The position numbers and the translations under genes were made by a program. DNA of 15,562 nucleotides, from positions 1-15,562 of the forward strand of contig JAIRMP010000132.1 in NCBI GenBank assembly GCA_031258615.1. The letters are read 5' to 3'. The notes under the pieces were generated by a model. It had not been told where the DNA came from, ran no database searches, and worked only from the letters and a program-made list of their open reading frames with translations. The DNA is from Spirochaetaceae bacterium. GTDB taxonomy: Bacteria; Spirochaetota; Spirochaetia; Treponematales; Breznakiellaceae. Shown here piece by piece: positions 1-6,395 of this stretch (the first letter of the stretch is position 1; the number at the start of each line of letters is the position of its first letter).

Positions 1-22
1 GCCCGAATCACAGACGAAGCCT

Positions 23-187
23 TTAGTCAGGAACTGCACCCACCAGTTTCAATACGCGGGTAGAATCGTACGCCCCGCGGCTGTTGCTGTACCGCGATGC
101 CCCGCTGTTGGCTATCTCCGGTATCAGCTTCTTTCCGGCAAGCCCCTCGTTTATCCGCTCGTTGGCATAGCCTGCCGTCTGCGCCTC
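23..187 (-). pseudogene. 3' remnant of an unidentified protein gene
   Basis: On the minus strand, the frame after an in-frame TAA (190-188) stays open for 54 codons to a TAA at 25-23 and reads like real protein. It includes GYANERINEGLAGKK and, near the end, YSNSRGAYDSTRVLKLVG. There is no start codon in a sensible place, and directly upstream lies the 23-bp repeat array. The simplest reading is the C-terminal end of a gene whose 5' part was lost or displaced by the array. I do not recognise the family. The two other minus-strand frames here continue out of the array and have low-complexity Arg/Pro/Ser composition, so they look spurious. The call rests only on protein-like composition. Confidence 0.35.
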
Positions 188-197
188 TTACCTGACT

Positions 198-657
198 GGA
201 CTCGTATCGCGAGTCTGGGCGGACTCGTACCGCGAGTCTGGGCGGACTCGTATCGCGAGTCTGGGCGGACTCGTATCGCGAGTCTGGGCGGACTCGTAAC
301 GCGAGTCTGGGCGGGATCGTGCCGCGAGGCGGGGCGGACTCGTGCATCGAGTCTGGGCGGGAGCGTACCGCGAGTCTGGGCGTACTCGTATCGCGAGTCT
401 GGGTGGACTCGTACCGCTAGTCTGGGCGGGATCGTGCCGCGAGTCCGGGCGGGATCGTGCAGCGAGTCTGGGCGGACTCGTATCACGAGTCTGGGCGGAC
501 TCGTGCCGCGAGTCTGGGCGGGATCGTGCCGCGAGTCTGGGCGGGATCGTGCCGCGAGTCTGGGCGGACTCGTGCCGCGAGTCCGGGCGGACTCGTATCG
601 CGAGTCCGGGCGGGATTGTGCCGCGAGTCTGGGCGGGATCGCGTCTCGATCCTGGCT
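198..657. repeat. Tandem array of twenty 23-bp palindromic repeats
   Basis: Twenty units follow each other with an exact 23-bp period and no indels; the first unit is 198-220 and the last, degenerate one 635-657. Many units contain arms GACTCG and CGAGTC separated by 5 bases, so they can form a 6-bp hairpin, followed by a TGGGC-type linker. A second subtype has GGATCG in place of GACTCG, which breaks most of the left arm. GACTCG is usually followed by TAT or TAC and GGATCG by TGC, with a few hybrids (units 7, 14, 17). The period is not a multiple of three and several frames on both strands are open, so the long ORFs here follow from composition and are not called as genes. Confidence 0.95.
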
Positions 658-686
658 GTGATTGAGGCGCGTGTGTATGGGCGGGT

Positions 687-720
687 GGACAACCGCTCCG
701 CGGTTGTCTCCGGAGTTTGC
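687..720 (+). repeat. Dispersed hairpin repeat, copy 1
   Basis: A 9-bp stem (688-696 with 700-708, arms GACAACCGC and GCGGTTGTC, loop TCC) is followed by GGAGTTTGC at 712-720. The whole 34 bp is identical to 5931-5964. It lies between the 23-bp array and the 3' end of the permease operon. Confidence 0.85.
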
Positions 721-746
721 GGCGGGGGAGCAAGACCCTACAGACA

Positions 747-776
747 AAATAACATGACCAAACGGTCATGTTATTT
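747..776 (-). terminator. Hairpin at the 3' end of the gntP operon
   Basis: A perfect 13-bp inverted repeat (747-759 with 764-776, loop of 4) lies 13 bp beyond the gntP stop codon. Read on the minus strand, the stem ends in a run of T and continues as TGTCTG. The stem is A/T-rich at its base, so it is a plausible but not ideal intrinsic terminator. Confidence 0.6.
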
Positions 777-788
777 CCGCGCGGTTCC

Positions 789-2177
789 TTACATGAATAT
801 GTTCAGTATCAACAGGACGATGAAGCCGGTTGCCCAGGCGATCGTGGTGGTGAACGACCAGCAGCGCACCTGTTCTTTGGTGTCGCTGATGCCCATCAGG
901 CGGTTGGTAACCCAGAAGAAGCTGTCGTTAAAGTAGGAAAAGAATAGCGACCCGATACAGGCGGCAAATGCGCCGAGCATCATGTTTCCGCCCGCCGCGG
1001 CGACGATTGGCGCGGTGATGCCGGCGGAAGTTACCATCGCTACCGTGCCGGAGCCCTGCGCGAAGCGGATAAGCGTCGCTATCAGGAAGGGCAGCACGAT
1101 GACGGGTATAGGCAGCCGGGACATTTGTTCCGCTATAAAGTTGCCGATGCCGCTCGTTTGCAGCACCCTGCCCAGCGCTCCGCCGCCGCCTGTTACAAGT
1201 ATGATGATGCCGGCGGAGCGAATCCCCATTTCCATCTTATCGAGCGCCTCCTTCCTCGGCATCTTCAGCGCGAGCGTATAGATCGCGATCAGGAGTCCGA
1301 TCGCGACGGCAATGATCGGCGTGCCAAGGAAGATCAGGGTTTGAAACAACGGGCCTGAGGTTTTGCCCGCCGCTTTTGAAATGGTGTTGGCAAGTATCAG
1401 GACGATCGGGGCCACAAGCGGCAGGAATGACAGGAAAGCGCCCGGCGCCGTCTCAAGGTCCTTAGGATCGAGGACGGCCTTGTACCCCGCAGGTTCGTTC
1501 ACGGGAATATCGGGGCGCTCCCAGCCCTCCCCGTCTTCTGTCGGTATCTGGTAGATGCGTTTCCCAAGCCGGCGCGCGTACAGCACGCAGACAATCGCCA
1601 TCGGGATCGAAATACATATACCGAGCAGGATGAATTGGCCCACGTCCACCCCGAAGGCGCCCGCGACGCCGAGCGGTCCGGGCGTCGGCGGAACGAGGGA
1701 ATGCGTGATCACGAGGCCGGCGGCGAGCGCGACGCCCAGACTCACGACGGACTTTCTCGTTTGACGAGAAAGAGCTTTCATTATCGGTGACAGGATGACG
1801 AAGCCCGAATCGCAGAAGATCGGGATAGATACCAGAAATCCGGTGATTCCCAGCGCCACCTCCTCCCTGCCTTTTCCAAAAAGTTTAAGGAATGTGTGCG
1901 CCATGCGTTTTGCCGCGCCCGACATTTGAAAGATCTCTCCCATCATTACGCCGAACCCGATAATGATGCCGATGCTGCCGAGCGTTCCGCCAAAGCCGGC
2001 GGAAATCGCGTCGGCAATCTTCGCGGTATCCAGCCCCGCAATCAGCCCTATCGTTACCGCTCCGATAATCAGCGCAAGAAACGCGTGGACCTTCGTTTTC
2101 ATGATGAGAAAGATCAAAAATAACAAGCCGATGGCTAACGCGATGATTAGCTGGCTTCCCGATGCTACAGTGGTCAT
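789..2177 (-). CDS. gntP: GntP-family sugar-acid permease
   Basis: A 462-residue inner-membrane transporter of the gluconate:H+ symporter (GntP) family, at the usual family length, hydrophobic throughout and predicted to have about a dozen membrane segments. Family-typical stretches are visible: SIPIFCDSGFVIL near residue 115, HSLVPPTPGPLGVAG near 157, RFAQGSGTVAMVT near 370 and FSYFNDSFFWVTNRLMGI near 410. The ATG at 2177 is preferred over an in-frame ATG 15 codons upstream because GGAGG sits 7 nt before it and the upstream extension is not hydrophobic. It is the last gene of the deoR-dtnK-pdxA2 operon, 117 bp after pdxA2, and a hairpin follows it. Context suggests the substrate is a four-carbon sugar acid such as D-threonate rather than gluconate. 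Family assignment is firm; substrate is inference. Confidence 0.93.
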   Translation of the reverse strand: MTTVASGSQLIIALAIGLLFLIFLIMKTKVHAFLALIIGAVTIGLIAGLDTAKIADAISAGFGGTLGSIGIIIGFGVMMGEIFQMSGAAKRMAHTFLKLFGKGREEVALGITGFLVSIPIFCDSGFVILSPIMKALSRQTRKSVVSLGVALAAGLVITHSLVPPTPGPLGVAGAFGVDVGQFILLGICISIPMAIVCVLYARRLGKRIYQIPTEDGEGWERPDIPVNEPAGYKAVLDPKDLETAPGAFLSFLPLVAPIVLILANTISKAAGKTSGPLFQTLIFLGTPIIAVAIGLLIAIYTLALKMPRKEALDKMEMGIRSAGIIILVTGGGGALGRVLQTSGIGNFIAEQMSRLPIPVIVLPFLIATLIRFAQGSGTVAMVTSAGITAPIVAAAGGNMMLGAFAACIGSLFFSYFNDSFFWVTNRLMGISDTKEQVRCWSFTTTIAWATGFIVLLILNIFM

Positions 2178-2294
2178 AAATACCCTCCAAAATGTAGTGA
2201 TAACGGCGCGGTAAAACCGCAAACGCGCTTTCCGCCTCCGCTCTATTTACACGACACGCCGCTTTTACAACGCGCGCCCGCTAAACAGCGATTT

Positions 2295-3299
2295 CTAAGC
2301 ATTTCCTGCAAAACCCGGCGAGTACTTCGCGGCAAGCAGTATGGCCTCCACCATGCTCACCTCGCTCGCTATATTTTTCCCGGCTATGTCAAACGCGGTT
2401 CCATGGTCGACGGAGGTGCGCAGTATAGGCATTCCGCCCGTTATGGAAATTGTGCGGTCAAAATCCAGCGTCTTTGTCGCTATGTGGCCCTGGTCGTGGT
2501 ACAGTGACAGTACGCTGTTGTAAACGCCTTTTAACGCCAGGTGAAATACCGAATCCGCGCCTATGGGCCCGGCCACATCGTAGCCGGCCTCCCGCAGTTC
2601 CCTGACGGCTGGAAACACTTCATTCACCTCCTCGTCCCCGAACAGACCATGCTCACCCGAATGTGGATTGAGTCCGGCAATGGCCATAGTCCCCGCAGTA
2701 ACTCCCAGTTTCTTAAGCACGGAAAGCGAGCGCTTTACATAGTCAACGATGCGTTCCTTTGTTACCAAGTCGCACGCCTTTCGGAGCGATACGTGCCTGC
2801 TCAGAAAAAAGACGCGCAGCCCCCGTGTCTCGAACATCGTGAGCGGGTCGTCGACGCCGGTCAACTTGCCGAAAATCTCCGTATGCCCGATAAACGGCAC
2901 GCCGCCCGCTTTCAGCGATTCCTTGTTGATCGGCGTGGTGGCGACCGCGTCCGCCTTACGCCCCAGCGCCAGTTCCACGCTTTTAGCGATGTACTCGTAC
3001 GCGGCCTTGCCGCACATACCGCTCACGACGCCCGTTTGGAAACGCGCCATGTCAATGTTATCAAGCGCTATAAGGTTAAGATTGCCGAGGGCAAAGCTGC
3101 CTTCCGCCGGCTCGTTTATCACGCTGACCGTAAGATGGACGCCGGTGATCGAGAGCGCGCGTTGAACAATGTTCCGGTCTCCTACAACAACGACTCTCGC
3201 CGCGTTCGCTACTTCCGCGCTCGCAAGCGCCTTGACTACGATTTCAGGGCCGATTCCCGCCGGATCGCCAATGGGAACGACAATTACAGGTTTATTCAT
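2295..3299 (-). CDS. pdxA2: PdxA2-like 4-phospho-D-threonate dehydrogenase
   Basis: A 334-residue PdxA-family NAD-dependent oxidative decarboxylase, full length. Conserved elements are GDPAGIGPE (11-19), TPINKESLK (122-130), GHTE (138-141) and the metal-binding histidines H169, H213 (NPHSGE) and H268 (YHDQGH), spaced as in the family. PdxA acts on 4-phosphohydroxy-L-threonine in vitamin B6 synthesis. The paralogue PdxA2 converts 4-phospho-D-threonate to dihydroxyacetone phosphate and CO2 in sugar-acid catabolism. The gene lies 15 bp after a four-carbon acid sugar kinase and upstream of a GntP permease, so PdxA2 is the better call, although sequence alone does not separate the two. Its Shine-Dalgarno region has two GGAG motifs, the first overlapping the TAG stop of the kinase, which suggests coupled translation. 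Confidence 0.88.
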   Translation of the reverse strand: MNKPVIVVPIGDPAGIGPEIVVKALASAEVANAARVVVVGDRNIVQRALSITGVHLTVSVINEPAEGSFALGNLNLIALDNIDMARFQTGVVSGMCGKAAYEYIAKSVELALGRKADAVATTPINKESLKAGGVPFIGHTEIFGKLTGVDDPLTMFETRGLRVFFLSRHVSLRKACDLVTKERIVDYVKRSLSVLKKLGVTAGTMAIAGLNPHSGEHGLFGDEEVNEVFPAVRELREAGYDVAGPIGADSVFHLALKGVYNSVLSLYHDQGHIATKTLDFDRTISITGGMPILRTSVDHGTAFDIAGKNIASEVSMVEAILLAAKYSPGFAGNA

Positions 3300-3314
3300 C
3301 CTTTACTCCTACTC

Positions 3315-4646
3315 CTAATTATTTTCATCCCTTTGCACAGAGATTTTTTCCGTTAAATAACGGATGCATGACACAATAGCGTCCGCATCCCCCACCATCC
3401 CGCCTTTTGTAACCACTTTGAGCCCGTCATGACTGCCGCCTATGACTTCCCCGTAAGCGGCAAGCGGCAGCACTTCGCCCCGCAGCTTTAGGCCGGCGCT
3501 GTTTATCCGTTTACAAACCGCTACGGTAATGTCTCCGCCGCAGGTGTATATTCCGTGAAAATCCTTGTCCGACGCTATGATGCCGGAGACGATTTCGGCA
3601 ATGGATTCGTTGATCCGGCGCGACAATTCATCAAACGAACAACGGTACTTTTGCGCGTATGGCTCGAACGGCACACGGTACTCCGGGATAATTCCCCGCC
3701 CTACAACGCCGCAAACCGTATAGCCGTCACAGTTGTTGATGATTTCGTCCGTAACACGCTTAATCTCGGCGCGGCAGCGTTCCCCGCCTTCCAGAAATTC
3801 AGCGGTTTCCATATAAACGTTGTAAGCGTCCTGCGCCGCCAGGAAGTAATCAACCTGTGTACGCGCCACCTGGTTCACGCTGCCGACCGCCGCGAGGATG
3901 CGCCGCCTGTGCGCGGGCGCCGCCTGCCGCTGTACCGGAATAACGGCGCGCGCCAGCGCCGCGGTAAAGACCCCGGGGTCTACCGCTACAAACGGTACGC
4001 GGCTGGCTACCACCGCTTCAGCGATCAGGTTGATGTCTTCTTCGTTGACCGCGTCAAATAAAATATTCCTCGTACCCCTTTCCGCAAAATCACGTATCTT
4101 TTCCACGACAAATTCTAGACCGTACATTAAATCGCGTATGACAATGGAGCCGAGCGGGTACTTCGACTGGGAACGGAAAATTTCCGCGCAGTAAGGCGTG
4201 GAAACCGGATTTTTAGGATCGACCGCGGCGGCGGTTTTATGAAGCGGGACGCCGTTCACGAGCAGGCAGCCGCCGACATTTATCCGGTTTGATGACGGAA
4301 AACAGGGGACTATCATCGCCGTCCGCTTATCGCCAAGCGCGTCAAGCAGCGCGTCCGTTTCCGCGCCGAGATTACCACGCAGCGTCGTGTCTATCCGTTT
4401 GGAGTAGACCTTCACGCTGCTGGCGGACAGCCGCCGCGCCGTGTCGAATACCTGCCGGTACGCTTCGGAGGCTTCTACGCTCCGGCTGTCGGTGGGATAT
4501 ACCACGCAGTCGCACGCGCCCATTGCCTGTTCGTCAAATTCGTCTATATTCATAACGGTAACGGTTTTGTAGTTGTTTTTTGTTAACAGTACGCCGGCCG
4601 CGTTCGCGCCGGTTAAATCATCAGCAATTACGACACATCTTGTCAT
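3315..4646 (-). CDS. dtnK: Four-carbon acid sugar kinase (DUF1537, DtnK-like)
   Basis: A 443-residue kinase of the DUF1537 family, which phosphorylates four-carbon sugar acids such as D-threonate, D-erythronate or L-threonate at C4 using ATP. Seen in the protein: ADDLTGA (8-14) near the N-terminus, SKRIDTTLRGN (82-92) typical of the substrate domain, CGGDITVAV (369-377) and VVTKGGMVGD (411-420) in the C-terminal nucleotide domain. AAGGAG lies about 8 nt before the ATG. It follows deoR by 23 bp and precedes pdxA2 by 15 bp. A kinase paired with a PdxA2 protein, without the LtnD, OtnC, OtnI or DenD enzymes of the threonate and erythronate routes, points to D-threonate: phosphorylation here, then oxidative decarboxylation by PdxA2. 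The exact stereoisomer is inference. Confidence 0.88.
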   Translation of the reverse strand: MTRCVVIADDLTGANAAGVLLTKNNYKTVTVMNIDEFDEQAMGACDCVVYPTDSRSVEASEAYRQVFDTARRLSASSVKVYSKRIDTTLRGNLGAETDALLDALGDKRTAMIVPCFPSSNRINVGGCLLVNGVPLHKTAAAVDPKNPVSTPYCAEIFRSQSKYPLGSIVIRDLMYGLEFVVEKIRDFAERGTRNILFDAVNEEDINLIAEAVVASRVPFVAVDPGVFTAALARAVIPVQRQAAPAHRRRILAAVGSVNQVARTQVDYFLAAQDAYNVYMETAEFLEGGERCRAEIKRVTDEIINNCDGYTVCGVVGRGIIPEYRVPFEPYAQKYRCSFDELSRRINESIAEIVSGIIASDKDFHGIYTCGGDITVAVCKRINSAGLKLRGEVLPLAAYGEVIGGSHDGLKVVTKGGMVGDADAIVSCIRYLTEKISVQRDENN

Positions 4647-4669
4647 GCAAGCGCTCCTTCAAACTGTAA

Positions 4670-5512
4670 TTACGGGACATCCCGCGTGGGGTTGCGAACC
4701 CCTTCCCCCTCACAACTCAACGCTTCGCTCTGGGCCTCCGCCCCTTCCTGTTCAAGAACAGGAAGGGTTCGTATCTGTTTTTGCTCCGCAAGCTGCTGTT
4801 CTTCGGCGGAAAAGCGGTAATTCGTGATAAGGCCGGTATAAGAGCCCAAACCATCTATCCTGTACAGGGCGGTTTTGTTGAATTTTGAGTGATCGGCGAC
4901 AACATAGCTCGCGCTTGAATTTTCGGCCAGCCGCTTTTTCAAAAACAGTTTTTCGAGGGTCGGAGTCATCACATCAAAATGTTCGTCTATTGAATGTGCC
5001 CCAAAAAATGTTACATCAAAGTGCATACCCTTAACCATTTGTTCGGCAAAGCCGCCGACAACGCTTCCCGTCTTTTTCTGTACGCTGCCCCCTATAAAGA
5101 TCAGTTCAGGTTCAGACGCGAGCAGCGCGTGAACGATATACACATCGTTGGTTACGATGGTAAGGTGCGGAATCCGCTTAATCCTCTCCGCGATTTCAAA
5201 CGTTGTGGTACCGGCATCCAAAAATACGGTCATGCGTTCTTTTACCAGAGCGGCGGCTGTCTCCGCTATACTTTTTTTGACGGCCTGATGTTTGCGGCAT
5301 TTATCTTCATAGCTGACCTCCTGACGGTTTGTGCCCGCCAGCATAGCGCCGCCATGACAACGCAGGACGACGCCGCGCTGCTGACCTTTGCCCAGGTCGC
5401 GGCGCACCGTCATATCGCTCACTTGTAGAACCTGCGCAAGGTATTCCACACGGGCGAAACCCCGTTCTTTCAGTATCATCACAATCCTGGTCAAACGTTC
5501 TTCAGCAAGCAT
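4670..5512 (-). CDS. DeoR-family transcriptional regulator
   Basis: A 280-residue DeoR-type regulator and first gene of the operon, so probably the local repressor responding to a phosphorylated pathway intermediate. An N-terminal winged helix (about residues 5-60) contains VSDMTVRRDL and ends in RCHGGA. The sugar-phosphate sensor domain has FLDAGTTTFEIAERI (about 96-110), FIGGSV and VADHSKFNKTAL. AAGGAAG precedes the ATG. Family members usually end near residue 250-255. Here about 27 extra residues (roughly 254-280) are encoded by a stretch of inverted repeats at 4676-4767, so the tail looks like added repeat DNA, not conserved protein. Three TTTGAAC-type half-sites surround the promoter at 5668-5696 and may be its operator, suggesting autoregulation. 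Confidence 0.9.
   Translation of the reverse strand: MLAEERLTRIVMILKERGFARVEYLAQVLQVSDMTVRRDLGKGQQRGVVLRCHGGAMLAGTNRQEVSYEDKCRKHQAVKKSIAETAAALVKERMTVFLDAGTTTFEIAERIKRIPHLTIVTNDVYIVHALLASEPELIFIGGSVQKKTGSVVGGFAEQMVKGMHFDVTFFGAHSIDEHFDVMTPTLEKLFLKKRLAENSSASYVVADHSKFNKTALYRIDGLGSYTGLITNYRFSAEEQQLAEQKQIRTLPVLEQEGAEAQSEALSCEGEGVRNPTRDVP
4688..4767. repeat. Inverted repeats inside the 3' end of deoR
   Basis: Two perfect inverted repeats lie in the coding sequence of the regulator tail: GGGGTT with AACCCC (4688-4693 and 4697-4702), and a 12-bp pair CCCTTCCTGTTC with GAACAGGAAGGG (4742-4753 and 4756-4767). They could form hairpins in the deoR-dtnK transcript, and they encode the unusual C-terminal extension. 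Confidence 0.8.
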
Positions 5513-5634
5513 CGCGCTTCCTTATATTCAAACTACCCCTCACTGCGGGACTATGCCCCATCTCACCCAACTCAAACCACCCCGCGCCGCAGGCCGTTTC
5601 CCTTCCCGCCACCTTCAGGGACGGCAGAAGGTTC

Positions 5635-5696
5635 GTTCAAAAAGTTTGATGCTGTTTGAACTTGTTCATAGTAAACCGGAATTTGAACAGAGTCAA
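5635..5696 (-). promoter_or_regulatory. Promoter and candidate operator of the deoR-dtnK-pdxA2-gntP operon
   Basis: On the minus strand, TTGACT (5696-5691) and TACTAT (5673-5668) are separated by 17 bp, a good sigma-70-type promoter with a start expected near 5661 and a leader of about 150 nt. The heptamer TTTGAAC occurs on the plus strand at 5682-5688 (between the two boxes) and 5655-5661 (at the start site), and inverted as GTTCAAA at 5635-5641. The last two form an inverted repeat with a 13-bp gap. Sites overlapping a promoter fit a repressor such as the adjacent DeoR protein; the assignment is inference. Confidence 0.6.
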
Positions 5697-5930
5697 GCAA
5701 AATATTACAGAAATCGCGGGACGAGGGTGTCCCGGTTTGGGGACAAACCCGCACGGCGGAAACACCCCGCAACAGGCAGCGCATACCCAACAAGGCGCCT
5801 GGGTGAAAATGTTTTTTTCTATACCATACTTTCAAAGCGACGAAGCACCCTCATCACAAGCCGCTTGCGGTACGATGGGCTTGACGGACCAGTAGTGGGG
5901 GTGGCGGAAGACGCCCTAAGCCCGCTCGCT
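5697..5930. other. Spacer without a recognisable gene
   Basis: About 230 bp upstream of the deoR promoter. It contains a small hairpin at 5729-5746 (arms TGTCCC and GGGACA). A minus-strand ORF at 5572-5835 crosses the promoter and has no family resemblance, so it is not called. Nothing else was recognised. Confidence 0.4.
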
Positions 5931-6270
5931 GGACAACCGCTCCGCGGTTGTCTCCGGAGTTTGCTACGCAACCGCTACGCGGTTGTCTCCGCAAACTCCA
6001 GGCCGAAGCGCGTAACCCGCCTGCTTTCACGCTCAGCGTGCAAGCGCTTCGCGCTTGCATAGGAGTTTGCGCCGCCAGCCTAGCGGCTGGCTTACCGCAA
6101 ACTCCAGGCCGAAGCGCGTAACCCGTTATCTTTCACGCTCAGCGAATAACAAAGACGACTCCTAAGCTATTGGCGTACGTTTGGTGCAGGCTGGCCTGCC
6201 GCAAACTCCACCCTCCTTGTAAAGCCGCTCGGAAGGATAACGCGTAACCCGCTTTCTTTCACGCTCAGCG
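5931..6270. repeat. Cluster of dispersed hairpin repeats and GCGTAACCCG blocks
   Basis: Hairpins with arms ACAACCGC/GCGGTTGT (5933-5951), CAACCGC/GCGGTTG (5969-5985), TGCAAGCGC/GCGCTTGCA (6039-6059) and GCCAGCC/GGCTGGC (6074-6091) are bracketed by GGAGTTTGC (5956-5964, 6062-6070) and its complement GCAAACTCC (5991-5999, 6097-6105, 6201-6209). After each GCAAACTCC comes a block containing GCGTAACCCG and then CTTTCACGCTCAGCG, giving three partial copies roughly 105 bp apart. No convincing coding sequence crosses the region. Confidence 0.85.
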
Positions 6271-6354
6271 GCTCGCAAGGACAATGAGTCAGCCATTGGC
6301 GTCCGTTTGGTGCAGGCTGGCCTGCTGGCGTACGTTTGGTGCAGGCTGGCCTGC
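6171..6354 (+). repeat. 29-bp direct repeat, three copies upstream of clpB
   Basis: Copies at 6171-6199, 6297-6325 and 6326-6354 begin TGGCGTACGTTTGG (one base differs in the second copy) and end with the self-complementary GCAGGCTGGCCTGC. The last two are directly adjacent and end 41 bp before the clpB start. A partial CTGGCTGGCCTG follows. Confidence 0.9.
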
Positions 6355-6395
6355 CTGGCTGGCCTGTTCTTAGTGAATTTGGTAGAGTTTTGAGT

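Noticed and set aside
198..657. CRISPR array
   Set aside because: Units are directly adjacent with only a constant 6-bp linker between palindromes, there are no unique spacers, and no cas gene is present.
151..769. Long minus-strand ORFs across the 23-bp array, predicting Arg/Pro-rich repeat proteins
   Set aside because: The 23-bp unit lacks stop codons in several frames on both strands, so open frames are expected by composition; no ribosome site or non-repeat domain supports them.
5572..5835. 87-residue minus-strand ORF
   Set aside because: It crosses the well-supported deoR promoter and has no recognisable domain or good ribosome site.
6336..6395. Longer ClpB N-terminus starting at 6336
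   Set aside because: The extra 20 codons are encoded by the 29-bp repeats and the family N-terminus begins at MKYDKF.
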